Notes: generated from the letters alone by a model not told the origin. DNA of 64,000 nucleotides from Exiguobacterium sp. s122 (GCF_018618475.1 NZ_JACSMD010000001.1:1116001-1180000), one strand, 5' to 3'; counted from the first letter of the stretch, positions 24,029 to 34,464 are shown. Translations and numbers: made by a program.

Positions 24029-25624
24029 ATGAGCCAATTGAAACACGAAGTAGAGAAACGTCGTATTTTCGGTATCATCTCTCACCCGGATGCCGGTAAG
24101 ACGACTTTAACAGAAAAACTCCTCCTGCACGGTGGCGCCATCCGTGAAGCGGGGACCGTCAAGGCCCGCAAAAACTCAAAACACGCCAAATCTGACTGGA
24201 TGGAAATCGAGAAGCAGCGTGGCATCTCGGTCACGTCGTCGGTTATGCAGTTCGTCTATCAAGACAAAGTCGTCTCAATCATGGATACGCCGGGACACAA
24301 CGACTTCGGTGAGGACACGTATCGCGTCTTGACGTCTGTCGACAGCGCCGTCATGGTCATCGATGCCGCGAAGGGGATTGAGACGCAAACGAAGAAACTG
24401 TTCCAAGTTTGTCGCATGCGTGGAATCCCAATCTTCACGTTCATGAACAAACTCGACCGTCAGGCGAAAGATCCGCTCGAATTGATGGAAGAACTAGAAG
24501 AAGTACTCGGTATGCCTTCGGTCGCCGTCACTTGGCCGATCGGAAGCGGGATGCAGTTTGAAGGGGTATACGACCGTATCAAGAACGAAGTCCATTTATT
24601 CCGGGGTGACAAGTCGACGCTCACGTTGAACGAAGACGGCGTAAATGACCCGGTTCTTGCCGACTACTTGACGGAAGAGAACTTGACGAACTTACGTGAC
24701 GAGATTGACCTGTTAGACGGTGCCGGCAACGAGATTGACGTCGACGCGATCCAACACGGGAAGTTGACGCCGGTCTTCTTCGGGACGGCACTCGTCGATT
24801 TCGGGGTCACGTCATTCCTTAACCACTATCTCGACATGTCACCAGCACCGGAAGCTCGGAAATCGAACGTCGGTCCAATCGACCCGACGTCAGAAGAGTT
24901 CAGTGGTTTCGTCTTCAAAATCCAGGCGAACATGAACCCGGCCCACCGCGACCGCATCGCCTTCGTACGCATCTGTTCAGGCGTGTTCGAGCGTGGTATG
25001 GATGTGACGCTTACGCGGACGGGTAAGAAAATCAAGCTCAGCCAATCGACACAGCTCATGGCGAACGATCGAGAGACGGTCGACAAAGCTTTCGCCGGAG
25101 ACGTCATCGGGATTTATGATTCAGGCACGTACCAAATCGGGGACACGATCACGACGGCGAAGCAAAAGATTGCGTTCGAGGCGTTGCCGACGTTTCCGCC
25201 AGAATTGTTCATGCGCGTATCACCAATCAACTCCCTCAAATCGAAGCACTTCCATAAAGGGGTCGAGCAACTCGCGCAAGAAGGGGCAATCCAAGTATAT
25301 CGTAACGAATACAATGAGATTTACCTCGGCGCGGTCGGACAGCTTCAGTTCGAGGTGTTCGAGTACCGCTTGAACAACGAGTACGGTGTCGACATCCGTA
25401 TGGAGCCAGTCTCGTACAGTGTCGCCCGTTGGGTGAAGGACAAAGAGTTGAAGGCGCTCAAGCCGTTCCAGGACTCACGGAACATGCTCGTAACAGACCG
25501 CTGGGAACGTCCGGTATTCTTGTTCGCCAACGAATTTACGTTCGATCGCTTCAAAGAGCGTTACGAAGACGAACTGACGCTCGTCGACGCGCTTGATGTG
25601 AATGCAGAAATCGGCGTGGAATAA
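24029..25624 (+). CDS. prfC: Peptide chain release factor 3
   Basis: Translational GTPase of 531 residues that recycles class-I release factors from the ribosome. G1 SHPDAGKTT (about residues 18-26), switch [10 protein letters not shown] (90-97) and the NKLD guanine motif are intact, followed by the domain II and III regions typical of RF3. Length is as in other bacteria. ATG at 24029 has AAAGGACC upstream. It is a stand-alone gene between yneK and aconitase, with its own terminator; it is not part of the shared B. subtilis order at this locus. Confidence 0.96.
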   Translation: MSQLKHEVEKRRIFGIISHPDAGKTTLTEKLLLHGGAIREAGTVKARKNSKHAKSDWMEIEKQRGISVTSSVMQFVYQDKVVSIMDTPGHNDFGEDTYRVLTSVDSAVMVIDAAKGIETQTKKLFQVCRMRGIPIFTFMNKLDRQAKDPLELMEELEEVLGMPSVAVTWPIGSGMQFEGVYDRIKNEVHLFRGDKSTLTLNEDGVNDPVLADYLTEENLTNLRDEIDLLDGAGNEIDVDAIQHGKLTPVFFGTALVDFGVTSFLNHYLDMSPAPEARKSNVGPIDPTSEEFSGFVFKIQANMNPAHRDRIAFVRICSGVFERGMDVTLTRTGKKIKLSQSTQLMANDRETVDKAFAGDVIGIYDSGTYQIGDTITTAKQKIAFEALPTFPPELFMRVSPINSLKSKHFHKGVEQLAQEGAIQVYRNEYNEIYLGAVGQLQFEVFEYRLNNEYGVDIRMEPVSYSVARWVKDKELKALKPFQDSRNMLVTDRWERPVFLFANEFTFDRFKERYEDELTLVDALDVNAEIGVE

Positions 25625-25636
25625 AATGAGATTGTC

Positions 25637-25672
25637 AAAGCGATTCCTTTTTGGAATCGCTTTTTTTTTTGC
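25637..25672 (+). terminator. Terminator of prfC
   Basis: AAAGCGATTCC and GGAATCGCTTT pair over a short T-rich loop, followed by a long T run. Confidence 0.9.
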
Positions 25673-25695
25673 AATCAGTAGCTATAGCGGTTTTG

Positions 25696-25710
25696 ATAAG
25701 TTTTACTTAT
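25696..25710. promoter_or_regulatory. CcpC-type operator upstream of aconitase
   Basis: ATAA-N7-TTAT matches the dyad bound by CcpC, the citrate-responsive regulator of citB and citZ in Bacillus. It lies 24 bases upstream of a plausible -35 (TTTACG, 25734-25739) with -10 TATGAT at 25757-25762; a second ATAA half-site overlaps the -10 at 25761-25764, as at B. subtilis citB. Confidence 0.65.
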
Positions 25711-25829
25711 GACTAATTTGTGACGGAATGTATTTTACGTCACGCGGTCGTTGTATTATGATAAACATGTGATAAGTAAGCGATTACGGCAATTGCCTGC
25801 GTCGCCGCTTTCAAAAAGGGGGAAATCGT

Positions 25830-28544
25830 ATGGAACAAACGAACGTGTTAGACGCTTTTTCATCGCGGACGAAGTTCGAGGTGAACGGTCAAGCATATGA
25901 CTATTATCGACTTAGAAAACTTGAAGAAGATGGAGTGACTGAACTCAGTCGTCTCCCGTACTCGATTCGCGTCTTGCTCGAATCGGTGCTCCGCCAACAA
26001 GATGGCCGGGGGATCACGAAAGAGCACGTCGAGAACTTGGCTAAATGGGGTACAGCCGAGGTATCAAAAGATATCGACGTCCCGTTCAAACCGGCCCGCG
26101 TCGTCTTACAAGACTTCACAGGCGTCCCGACGGTCGTCGATCTTGCCTCGCTTCGAAAAGCGATGGCGGACCTTGGGGGAGACCCGAATAAAATCAACCC
26201 GGAAATCCCGGTTGACCTCGTCGTCGACCACTCGGTTCAAGTCGATGCATACGGCTTTGCCGGCGCACTCATGAAGAACATGGACATCGAGTTCGAGCGG
26301 AACGAGGAGCGTTACAAGTTCTTGCGCTGGGCACAAACGGCGTTTGACAACTATCGTGCCGTCCCGCCAGCCACTGGGATCGTCCACCAAGTCAACCTCG
26401 AGTATTTGGCTTCTGTCGTCCTCGAGAAACAAGATGGCACAGGCAACGTCGCGTATCCGGATTCACTCGTCGGAACGGATTCGCACACGACAATGATTAA
26501 CGGTCTCGGTGTCCTCGGCTGGGGCGTCGGTGGGATTGAAGCCGAAGCGAGCATGCTCGGTCAACCGTCTTACTTCCCAGTACCGGACGTCGTCGGCGTC
26601 AAAATTATTGGAGAAGTCAACCCAGGTGTTACGGCGACAGACGTTGCTCTCGTCGTCACAGAAATGCTCCGGAACGAGAAAGTCGTCGGCAAGTTCGTCG
26701 AATTCTTCGGTCCATCGCTTCACACGATGCCACTCTCAGACCGTGCGACGATTGCCAACATGGCGCCTGAATACGGTGCGACGTGTGGATTCTTCCCGGT
26801 CGACACAGAGACGCTCAACTACATGCGCACAACAGGTCGTTCAGAAGAGTTGATCGACCTCGTCGAAGCGTACTCAAAAGCGAACGACTTGTTCTACACA
26901 CCAGATCAAGCCGACCCGGCGTTCACGAAAGTGCTCACGCTCGACTTGTCGAAAGTTGAACCGTCGCTTGCAGGACCGAAACGTCCGCAAGACCGAATCA
27001 ACCTTTCAGACGTACAGACGTCATTCGTCGACAGCTTGAGCGCGCCAAACGGGAATAGCGGTTTCGGTCTCGATCGTAGCGAACTTGAGAAGTCAGCGAC
27101 TGTGAACTACACAGACGGTGCCGTCGACATGCGCACGGGTGACGTTGCCATTGCAGCGATCACGAGCTGTACGAACACGTCGAACCCGTACGTTATGGTC
27201 GGTGCAGGTCTCGTCGCGAAGAAAGCGATTGAACGCGGACTTACAGTACCAAAATACGTGAAGACGTCACTCGCACCAGGTTCAAAAGTCGTTACGGACT
27301 ATCTTGACAAAGCGGGACTCACACCGTATCTCGATCAACTCGGATTCAATACGGTCGGTTATGGTTGTACGACATGTATCGGGAACTCGGGTCCACTCGA
27401 CCGCGAAGTCGAAGATGCCATTACGTCGAACGATTTGCTCGTCTCGTCGGTGCTATCAGGGAACCGTAACTTCGAAGGTCGCGTCCATCCGCTCGTCAAA
27501 GCGAACTTCTTGGCATCACCACCGCTCGTCGTTGCGTACGCGCTCGCCGGGTCGGTCAACTTCGACATCATGAACGAATCGTTCGGGACGGACAATGAAG
27601 GAAACGAAGTGTTCTTCAAAGACATCTGGCCGTCAAACGACGAGATTAAGATGGTCGTTCAAGACGTCGTCTCACCGGAAGCGTTCCGTAAAGAATACGA
27701 AACGGTGTTCACAGGGAACGAACGTTGGAACGCGTTGTCAGTTCCAGAAGGTAACTTGTATGACTTCTCGGATGAGTCGACATACATCCAAAACCCGCCG
27801 TTCTTCGAAAACCTCGAGCCAGAAGCAGGAGAAGTTCACGCGTTGAACGGTCTTCGCGTCATCGGGAAGTTTGGGGACTCGGTCACGACCGACCACATTT
27901 CACCAGCCGGTGCGTTCTCGAAAACGACACCAGCCGGTCAGTATTTGCAATCAAAAGGCGTAGAGCCAATCGACTTTAACTCATACGGTTCGCGTCGTGG
28001 GAACCATGAAGTGATGATGCGTGGAACGTTCGCCAACATCCGGATTCGTAACCAAGTCGCACCAGGGACTGAAGGTGGCTTCACGACGTACTGGCCGACT
28101 GGTGAAATCATGCCAATGTATGATGCGGCGATGAAGTACAAAGAACAAGGCACAGGTCTTATCGTGCTCGCCGGCAACGATTACGGAATGGGCTCATCAC
28201 GTGACTGGGCAGCAAAAGGGACGAACCTTCTCGGCATCCGTGCCGTCATCGCCCAAAGCTTTGAGCGGATTCACCGTTCAAACCTCGTCATGATGGGTGT
28301 GCTTCCACTCCAATTCATGGAAGGCGAATCAGCAGAATCACTCGGTCTTACGGGTGAGGAAGCGCTCGACATTCAAGTCGACGAGTCGGTCCGCCCACGC
28401 GACATCTTAGACGTGAAAGCGACGCATGAGAACGGTACGGTGACAGAATTCAAAGTCATCGCCCGCTTCGACTCTGAAATCGAAATTGACTACTACCGTC
28501 ACGGCGGGATCCTTCAAATGGTCCTTCGTGATAAATTGAAGTAA
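25830..28544 (+). CDS. acnA: Aconitate hydratase
   Basis: Iron-sulphur enzyme of the TCA cycle that isomerises citrate to isocitrate, 904 residues, AcnA/IRP type (citB of B. subtilis). Cluster cysteines are in SCTNTSNP (about residues 448-455) and [10 protein letters not shown] (about 514-523). VGTDSHTTM, and the swivelling-domain motifs [11 protein letters not shown] and [16 protein letters not shown], are intact. Proteins of this type can also bind RNA when the cluster is lost. ATG at 25830 follows AAGGGGGAAA. A CcpC-type operator upstream suggests citrate and carbon control. Its position relative to yneP and plsY follows B. subtilis. Confidence 0.97.
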   Translation: MEQTNVLDAFSSRTKFEVNGQAYDYYRLRKLEEDGVTELSRLPYSIRVLLESVLRQQDGRGITKEHVENLAKWGTAEVSKDIDVPFKPARVVLQDFTGVPTVVDLASLRKAMADLGGDPNKINPEIPVDLVVDHSVQVDAYGFAGALMKNMDIEFERNEERYKFLRWAQTAFDNYRAVPPATGIVHQVNLEYLASVVLEKQDGTGNVAYPDSLVGTDSHTTMINGLGVLGWGVGGIEAEASMLGQPSYFPVPDVVGVKIIGEVNPGVTATDVALVVTEMLRNEKVVGKFVEFFGPSLHTMPLSDRATIANMAPEYGATCGFFPVDTETLNYMRTTGRSEELIDLVEAYSKANDLFYTPDQADPAFTKVLTLDLSKVEPSLAGPKRPQDRINLSDVQTSFVDSLSAPNGNSGFGLDRSELEKSATVNYTDGAVDMRTGDVAIAAITSCTNTSNPYVMVGAGLVAKKAIERGLTVPKYVKTSLAPGSKVVTDYLDKAGLTPYLDQLGFNTVGYGCTTCIGNSGPLDREVEDAITSNDLLVSSVLSGNRNFEGRVHPLVKANFLASPPLVVAYALAGSVNFDIMNESFGTDNEGNEVFFKDIWPSNDEIKMVVQDVVSPEAFRKEYETVFTGNERWNALSVPEGNLYDFSDESTYIQNPPFFENLEPEAGEVHALNGLRVIGKFGDSVTTDHISPAGAFSKTTPAGQYLQSKGVEPIDFNSYGSRRGNHEVMMRGTFANIRIRNQVAPGTEGGFTTYWPTGEIMPMYDAAMKYKEQGTGLIVLAGNDYGMGSSRDWAAKGTNLLGIRAVIAQSFERIHRSNLVMMGVLPLQFMEGESAESLGLTGEEALDIQVDESVRPRDILDVKATHENGTVTEFKVIARFDSEIEIDYYRHGGILQMVLRDKLK

Positions 28545-28550
28545 ACATGT

Positions 28551-28582
28551 TCACCTTCCTTTGAAAAAAGGAAGGTTTTTTT
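28551..28582 (+). terminator. Terminator of acnA
   Basis: ACCTTCCTTT and AAAGGAAGGT pair over a four-base loop, followed by seven T. Confidence 0.88.
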
Positions 28583-28651
28583 GCGAATGTGCGGAATTGA
28601 GGTGAGAGGCACCTCGATATCGGGAACAGAATGGGGAGAGGGGGGGAGTGT

Positions 28652-29140
28652 ATGGAACGACAGACGAAATCAGGAAAGAACTGGTGGCAACGATTGCTCC
28701 AAAAAGAAGAGGTCGTGGAACACGACGTCGATATCACGCTACCGGAACTGAGGCGAGCGATTCATGAGTATGAACAGACGCTGCCAAAGGGAGTGAACCG
28801 GACCGTTTTACTAGATGACACGCAAGAGATCGACTTGTCACGGTTGAAACGACATCTTCCGGGAAAACCGAGACAGCGCTTCTTCATGTCAAAAGAGACG
28901 TTTCATATCGTCTCCGAAGAAGAGCGAGAGATCATTTATGAAATGGATCAAGTGCAGCGGGCACTCGATTTATTCATGGAACAAGAGCAAAAGTTACCAC
29001 TTCGTAAATTCCAACAGACGATGCAACTTGATCTGACACGATTACGAGAAGGTGGCTATTTGAAAACGCTTCCGAAACGTCCGTATTATGTCGTCGACGA
29101 GACGCTTATCGTTTCGCTCGAACCGAAAACACCTGAGTGA
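28652..29140 (+). CDS. Hypothetical protein, possibly DUF3939
   Basis: A 162-residue soluble protein, highly charged, with no membrane segment. The segments ITLPELRRAIHEYEQTLPKGV (in part) and PRQRFFMSKETFHI followed by DQVQRALDLF recall the DUF3939 family of Bacillaceae from memory; the assignment is tentative. It seems to contain two related helical blocks, each ending in a proline-lysine-arginine strand (LPGKPRQRFFM near residue 69 and LPKRPYYV near 140), which could be an internal repeat. ATG at 28652 follows a purine-rich GGGGAGAGGGGGGAG stretch. Single gene; function unknown. Confidence 0.75.
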   Translation: MERQTKSGKNWWQRLLQKEEVVEHDVDITLPELRRAIHEYEQTLPKGVNRTVLLDDTQEIDLSRLKRHLPGKPRQRFFMSKETFHIVSEEEREIIYEMDQVQRALDLFMEQEQKLPLRKFQQTMQLDLTRLREGGYLKTLPKRPYYVVDETLIVSLEPKTPE

Positions 29141-29166
29141 CGTCACGGCTTCGTCACTCTTTTTCG
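29135..29166 (+). terminator. Terminator overlapping a stop codon
   Basis: GAGTGACG (29135-29142) pairs with CGTCACTC (29152-29159), then TTTTT. The upstream arm contains the TGA stop codon of the preceding gene. Confidence 0.75.
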
Positions 29167-29265
29167 ATTCACAAAAGACAGGTTGAGCGGTTGTGAATGG
29201 TTTATAAAGTATGTTACGGTGGAAAACGTATATGAAAATAAGAAAACTTAATAGGAGTGAATCGT

Positions 29266-30831
29266 ATGAAAAGGAAAAGCCAAGTGACGACCGTGTTTAC
29301 CGTTTCAGCTATCATTACGGTCTTGTTTACCATTTGGGGAATCTTCTCTGAAGAATTGCTCGGTAGGGCAAGTCTTCTTAATGTCACGACAAAAGTGCAA
29401 GGGTGGCTCTCGAACGGCATGGGATGGTTTTATTTATTCAGTGCGACCGGGATCTTGCTCGTTGCCGTCTTTTTAATTTTTTCGCGCTTCGGCTCGATTC
29501 GACTCGGAAAAGATTCCGATCGTCCCGACTTTGGGTATTTGACATGGTTCGCCATGCTCTTCAGTGCCGGGATGGGAATCGGTCTCATCTTCTGGGGTGC
29601 AGCCGAACCGCTCCTCCATTTCCACAGCCCTCCCTTTGAGTCTCCTACACCAGAAGGCGATGCCCGGACAGCTATGCGCTACGCATTCTTCCACTGGGGT
29701 TTCCATCCGTGGGCGATTTATGCAATGATCGCGCTCGCCATCGCTTACTCGACGTTCCGTAAAGGAAGACCGGCAACGATCGGTGAAACGATTGGCTCAA
29801 TCGTCAATGACCGCTATGAACAACCTGTGAAACAGACGGTCGACATTCTTGCCGTCATTGCGACCGCATTCGGTGTGGCGACGTCGCTCGGTTTTGGGGC
29901 ACAACAAATTGCAGGCGGGTTACATTACTTGATACCGAGCGTACCGAACGCCTTCTCGACACAACTCATCATCATCGCCGTCGTCACCGTCCTCTATATG
30001 ATCAGTGCCTCGACTGGCCTTGAAAAAGGGATTCGAATTTTAAGTAATACGAACATCTTTCTTGCCGTTGTCTTGCTCGTCGCGACACTTATTGCGGGTC
30101 CGAGCGCATTCATTCTCGATTTGTTCACCCAGACGATTGGAACGTATCTTCAACAGTTACCGTCGATGAGTTTCCGGACGGCCGCGCTTGAACCGGTCGA
30201 ACGAGAGTGGATTAACGGATGGACGATTTTTTATTGGGCATGGTGGATTTCATGGTCACCGTTCGTCGGAACCTTCATCGCCCGTGTCTCAAAAGGACGG
30301 ACGATTCGCGAGTTCATTATCGGGATTTTACTCGTACCGACGTCATTCGGGTTGCTTTGGTTCTCTGTGTTCGGCGGGTCAGCCATCTGGGCAGACTTAT
30401 TCGGTGGACAGAACTTGATTACGGCCGTCAATGAGATTGGAACGGAAGTCGGATTGTTCGCCTTGTTTGAAACGTTCGGCGGATTCGGTACGGTGCTCAG
30501 CATCATCGCCATCTTCCTCATCTCGACGTTCTTCATCACCTCTGCCGATTCGGCCACATACGTACTCGGGATGTTGACGACGAACGGAAAGTTGATTCCT
30601 CCGATGCGTATCAAATTGACGTGGGGCTTCATCCAGTCATCTATCGCAGCCGTGCTTCTATATGCCGGTGGACTAAGCGCCTTACAAGCAGTCGCGATTC
30701 TCGTCGCGTTCCCGTTCATTTTCGTACTGATCTTCATGATCATCGCATTGTTCAAAGATTTGTCAGATGAACCGGATGAACGTGACAAATGGATCGATGC
30801 ATATAAAAAAGAAGAAGATAAACTGAGTTGA
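29266..30831 (+). CDS. BCCT family osmolyte transporter
   Basis: Sodium-coupled betaine/choline/carnitine transporter of 521 residues with 12 membrane helices, used for glycine betaine or related osmolytes. The glycine-rich helix FSAGMGIGLIFWGAAEP (about residues 100-116) and the aromatic substrate box in YWAWWISWSPFVGTFIARVSKG (about 325-346, in part) are the family signatures. The C-terminal tail is short, so an osmosensing extension of the BetP kind is not evident. A GTG at 29257 is in frame but lies within the ribosome site AGGAGTGA; ATG at 29266 is preferred. OpuD is the closest B. subtilis type; the exact substrate is not readable. Confidence 0.92.
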   Translation: MKRKSQVTTVFTVSAIITVLFTIWGIFSEELLGRASLLNVTTKVQGWLSNGMGWFYLFSATGILLVAVFLIFSRFGSIRLGKDSDRPDFGYLTWFAMLFSAGMGIGLIFWGAAEPLLHFHSPPFESPTPEGDARTAMRYAFFHWGFHPWAIYAMIALAIAYSTFRKGRPATIGETIGSIVNDRYEQPVKQTVDILAVIATAFGVATSLGFGAQQIAGGLHYLIPSVPNAFSTQLIIIAVVTVLYMISASTGLEKGIRILSNTNIFLAVVLLVATLIAGPSAFILDLFTQTIGTYLQQLPSMSFRTAALEPVEREWINGWTIFYWAWWISWSPFVGTFIARVSKGRTIREFIIGILLVPTSFGLLWFSVFGGSAIWADLFGGQNLITAVNEIGTEVGLFALFETFGGFGTVLSIIAIFLISTFFITSADSATYVLGMLTTNGKLIPPMRIKLTWGFIQSSIAAVLLYAGGLSALQAVAILVAFPFIFVLIFMIIALFKDLSDEPDERDKWIDAYKKEEDKLS

Positions 30832-30838
30832 TGCAACA

Positions 30839-30866
30839 GGGGTCTCGAATGAGGCCCTTTTTTGGT
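30839..30866 (+). terminator. Terminator of the BCCT gene
   Basis: AGGGGTCTCG and GAGGCCCT form an imperfect stem followed by TTTTTT. Confidence 0.7.
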
Positions 30867-30934
30867 CGTAAATATTTTGCATGACCTCCACGCTAGTGTA
30901 GGATAGTAAGTGAAGCATAATGGGAGGGCATGAG

Positions 30935-31618
30935 ATGAAACAACAAATGAAAAAACGTCTGAGCTGGGTGATTGGAGCCGGGATTCTCATCATCGGTGCC
31001 TTGCTCATCTACAACCTTTATTCATTATTCAACTTTACGGATGACGAAGGCAGAGAGAACCGCACGGAGCCATTCTACACGTCAGTCATCATCGGCTATG
31101 AAGAGAAAAAGCTACCGACTGAAGGCGAGACACTAGAGGTACGCGACTACCTCGTCACATATGATGAAAACGGACACTTCGTTTCGGAAGTCGTCTCAGG
31201 TCCGAACGTCGGAGCGAAGGCGGAATGGGACGGCTTGATCTACCGCGAGTTGAACCCAGAAGGGGAAGAGACGATTCGTCAAGAGACGACGTCAGGCGCG
31301 GTCGCGCCACATCCGTTCCTGTCACGGGCGACGAACGAACAGATCCGGCGATGGCTCGATGACGGCTCACTCGGTTCGAGTGAAGGCGATGTCGAGATAA
31401 TCGGGCGTACCGCGCAAGCGTTCGTGAAGACGCAAACGGCGGAATCCGTGCCGGCTGAGTGGATCGAGAAGTACCCTTCCATCTTCAGCGAAGAAGAGAA
31501 CGAGGAAGCGGTCACGTATTACATCGATGCGAACGAACGAATCTTACTCGCCGCAGAATCTCGAAATAACGGTAACTTGTTCCACTCGATTCGCATGACG
31601 TCTTTTGAATCACGATAA
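30935..31618 (+). CDS. Membrane-anchored extracellular protein, unknown
   Basis: A 227-residue protein with one N-terminal membrane anchor (about residues 10-30) and a largely acidic domain expected outside the cell. There is no lipobox and no recognisable catalytic motif. The C-terminal half (YYIDANERILLAAESR) looks like a small beta-rich domain. ATG at 30935 is six bases from GGGAGGG at 30922-30928. It lies between the BCCT transporter and the AAA+ protein and is in the same direction; a weak AGGAGC...GCTCCT hairpin at about 31626-31651 separates it from the latter. I do not recognise it. Confidence 0.75.
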   Translation: MKQQMKKRLSWVIGAGILIIGALLIYNLYSLFNFTDDEGRENRTEPFYTSVIIGYEEKKLPTEGETLEVRDYLVTYDENGHFVSEVVSGPNVGAKAEWDGLIYRELNPEGEETIRQETTSGAVAPHPFLSRATNEQIRRWLDDGSLGSSEGDVEIIGRTAQAFVKTQTAESVPAEWIEKYPSIFSEEENEEAVTYYIDANERILLAAESRNNGNLFHSIRMTSFESR

Positions 31619-31675
31619 ATCGGCTAGGAGCAGACTCATACGTCCGCTCCTTTGTCGTCTGAAAGGAAGAATAGA

Positions 31676-33937
31676 ATGAAACAAATCAACTTGGACCAGG
31701 TACAAGCGGACTTATCGCGTTGGGAGACTGGCGAAACCGTCGACGAGGCCGCTTTATTATCTTACGCCCATTGGTCGCGGGCCACTGGACAACGTGACGA
31801 GTTGGTTCGTACGTTGACGCTCCTCGCGACGAGACGATTTCGGGAGACGGAGACGATGGACCCGCTCCTTAACCGTTGGATGAAAGAACTAGAATCGATG
31901 CACGCGTTGCCTGCAGAGCTCCGTGTCAGTCAATTGAATGAAAAGTTACGTCGTTTCCGGCAAACGCTCCAAATCGAGTGGCCGACACTTCGTGAGGCGG
32001 ATTACGCCTCCATGAAAGTGCAAATCTTGACGGACTATGAAGCGAAAACAACGAGTCTACTTGAACAGCTAGATCAACTCCACGAAGAAATCGAACGGGC
32101 AAAGTCGGACTTGCGCGATTCAGAGTTCAAGCATCAGCTCGAGCAATTGTCCGACGCTGTCGTCGACGCGACACAGGAAGTCGCAGCGCTCGAGGACGAT
32201 ACGGCATCGCTTCTCGCTTCGATGCAAGGCAACTATTTCAGTCGCGAGGCGTTCCGTCGCTTCAATGAGCGCGTCACGACCGTAAAGTCGAGAATCGGGA
32301 CGATTGTCGGGCTATTGCCGGAACAAAAGCGTGAAACGAAGTCGAGCGGGATTGAGAAGTTAGAGACGATGATCGGCTTAACCGACATTAAAGCCCGGGT
32401 CAAATCGTGGTATCGCTTTTTACTGTTTCAACAGGAGCGAGAAAAAGCCGGCTTCTCATCGGTTCATCAACCGTCGCTCCATCTCGTCTTCACCGGGAAT
32501 CCAGGGACGGGCAAGACGACGCTCGCTCGGTTGATGGCTGAGATTTACTTTGAACTCGGACTTCTCAGCCGTCCTGACGTGATTGAAGCCGATCGCTCGA
32601 GCCTTGTCGGTGCGTTCGTCGGCCAGACGGAAGAACAAGTCATGAATAAAGTGAAAGAAGCGGAAGGGGGCGTCTTATTCATCGATGAGGCATACGCACT
32701 GAAGCGACAAGATGCGAGCGGGAGCGACTATGGACAAGCCGCAATCGATACACTTGTCGCCGCGATGACGAGTGGCGAATATGCCGGGAAATTTGTCGTT
32801 ATCCTCGCCGGGTATCCGGAAGAGATGCGTCACTTCCTCCTCGCCAACCCTGGCCTCCGGTCCCGGTTTCCAGAGTCGAACCATTACGAGCTACCGAACT
32901 ATTCCGACGAAGAGCTTATCGCGATCGGTGAAAAAGTGGCTGATGAGAACAATTACGTCCTTACGGCCGAAGCAAAACGGGCGCTGCTTGCGAGACTAGA
33001 TCGACAGCGTGTCGATGCGACGTTCGGGAACGCGCGCACGGTTCATAACATCTTGCTCGATGCGATGTTCCAAAAAGGATCTCGCTTCGGTGCGAACGCA
33101 CCACTTGATGAGATGGCGATATTGACCGAACTTGATTTCGTTGAGCCTCAGTCTGAAGAGGACCGTGCGCTTTCTGTTGATGACCTTGTCGGCATGGCGG
33201 AAGCAAAACGACAGCTTCAGGAAATCGAGGCGCTCATCACCGTTCAAAAACGCCGACGTGAGCTCGGACTGAAGACGGCGCCAGTCGAACTTCACGCGAC
33301 ACTCGTCGGCAACAGCGGGACCGGAAAGACGACGTTCGCCCATTTATACGCGCAGTTGCTGAAGAAAGCGGGCTATCTGAAGCGTGGTCATTTGAAAGTC
33401 GTCAGCCGAGCCGACCTCGTCAGTGGGTACGTCGGTCAGACGGCTCAGAAGACGAAAGCCGCAATTCGTGACGCGCTCGGTGGTGTGTTGCTCATCGATG
33501 AGGCGTATAGTTTAAGTGGGGGCCCGAACGATTATGGCAAAGAGGCGATTGACACGCTCGTGGACGAGATGCCGAAACACGGGGAGAACTTGGTCGTCGT
33601 GCTAGCCGGTTATGAGGCACCGATGCGTCGATTGATTGAGTCGAACCCGGGCCTTAGCAGTCGGATTAAACGGAGCATTCACTTCGAGGACTATTCGATT
33701 GCCGAGCTTGTCGAGATTGCAATCCGCTACGCTGAGAAGTTCGGCTATGTGTTGGACGAGGAGGCACGTCGAGAAATCGAGAACCGAATTACACAAATGG
33801 ACCGCCCGAACGCCCGAATGGCGTTATCACTGATTGACGAGGCCATTGCCAGACAGTCGTATCGACTCATTGCTCAAGACGTGGCAGAAAGTGACTTCAA
33901 TCAATTATTAGCAGTAGATATTAGTACCAAGTTATAA
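31676..33937 (+). CDS. Tandem CbbX/SpoVK-type AAA+ ATPase
   Basis: A 753-residue protein with an N-terminal helical region (about 1-220, with a probable coiled coil near 110-180) and two full AAA+ modules. Module 1 has Walker A GNPGTGKTT (274-282), Walker B LFIDEAYA and a tyrosine-rich pore region; module 2 has Walker A GNSGTGKTT (545-553) and Walker B LLIDEAYS. Both share the CbbX/SpoVK/EccA pattern, including GQT and DYGQAAIDTLV or DYGKEAIDTLV. Both appear catalytically complete. B. subtilis SpoVK is a single-module sporulation protein; this architecture in a lineage that seems asporogenous points to another remodelling task. ATG at 31676 after AAAGGAAGA. It is followed by yneP after 31 bases. 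Confidence 0.9.
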   Translation: MKQINLDQVQADLSRWETGETVDEAALLSYAHWSRATGQRDELVRTLTLLATRRFRETETMDPLLNRWMKELESMHALPAELRVSQLNEKLRRFRQTLQIEWPTLREADYASMKVQILTDYEAKTTSLLEQLDQLHEEIERAKSDLRDSEFKHQLEQLSDAVVDATQEVAALEDDTASLLASMQGNYFSREAFRRFNERVTTVKSRIGTIVGLLPEQKRETKSSGIEKLETMIGLTDIKARVKSWYRFLLFQQEREKAGFSSVHQPSLHLVFTGNPGTGKTTLARLMAEIYFELGLLSRPDVIEADRSSLVGAFVGQTEEQVMNKVKEAEGGVLFIDEAYALKRQDASGSDYGQAAIDTLVAAMTSGEYAGKFVVILAGYPEEMRHFLLANPGLRSRFPESNHYELPNYSDEELIAIGEKVADENNYVLTAEAKRALLARLDRQRVDATFGNARTVHNILLDAMFQKGSRFGANAPLDEMAILTELDFVEPQSEEDRALSVDDLVGMAEAKRQLQEIEALITVQKRRRELGLKTAPVELHATLVGNSGTGKTTFAHLYAQLLKKAGYLKRGHLKVVSRADLVSGYVGQTAQKTKAAIRDALGGVLLIDEAYSLSGGPNDYGKEAIDTLVDEMPKHGENLVVVLAGYEAPMRRLIESNPGLSSRIKRSIHFEDYSIAELVEIAIRYAEKFGYVLDEEARREIENRITQMDRPNARMALSLIDEAIARQSYRLIAQDVAESDFNQLLAVDISTKL

Positions 33938-33968
33938 TACAATGGAATGGAAAGCGAGGACGATACTG

Positions 33969-34388
33969 ATGCATACGATTCAAATTCCGGTTCGTTACCA
34001 AGAGACTGACATGATGGGAATCGTTTATCATGCGAACTATCTCGTCTATTTAGAGATAGCAAGAACCGAGCTCCTGCGAGAACTTGGTGTCGAATATAAA
34101 GACATGGAACAGGCAGGATTTGTCTCACCGGTCACGAACGTATCGGTCGATTACAAGAAGAGCGTGACGTTCGGCGACACGGTCCACGTCCGAGTGTGGG
34201 TCGACACGTACTCTAAAATTCGTACCGTTTACGGCTATGAATTAACAGATCAGGACGGTCATTTGGTCGGGACTGCGAAAACGACACATGTCGTCGTCAA
34301 ACAAGGCGATTTTAAACCGGTCCGCCTTGACCGAGAGTTTCCAGAATGGCATGAGATGTATATGCGTGTCATGAGCCCCGTCTCATAA
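33969..34388 (+). CDS. yneP: Acyl-CoA thioesterase YneP (YbgC type)
   Basis: Hotdog-fold thioesterase of 139 residues. The 4HBT active-site block RYQETDMMGIVYHANYL has Asp14 and His21, matching YbgC/YneP proteins that hydrolyse acyl-CoA or acyl-ACP thioesters. The start at ATG 33969 follows GAGGACG; a longer frame from 33942 lacks support. In B. subtilis yneP lies between aconitase and plsY, and the same two neighbours flank it here, although other genes are inserted. A linked role in phospholipid or acyl metabolism with PlsY is plausible but is inference. Confidence 0.92.
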   Translation: MHTIQIPVRYQETDMMGIVYHANYLVYLEIARTELLRELGVEYKDMEQAGFVSPVTNVSVDYKKSVTFGDTVHVRVWVDTYSKIRTVYGYELTDQDGHLVGTAKTTHVVVKQGDFKPVRLDREFPEWHEMYMRVMSPVS

Positions 34389-34402
34389 CAGTGCTTCTTT
34401 TG

Positions 34403-34441
34403 TACCGTCAGTATGGTATCATATCTTGACGGTATTTTTTT
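34403..34441 (+). terminator. Terminator of yneP
   Basis: TACCGTCA (34403-34410) pairs with TGACGGTA (34427-34434), followed by TTTTTTT. The 16-base loop is long, so strength is uncertain. Confidence 0.7.
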
Positions 34442-34464
34442 GTATATAGAAAGGGGAAGATCGC

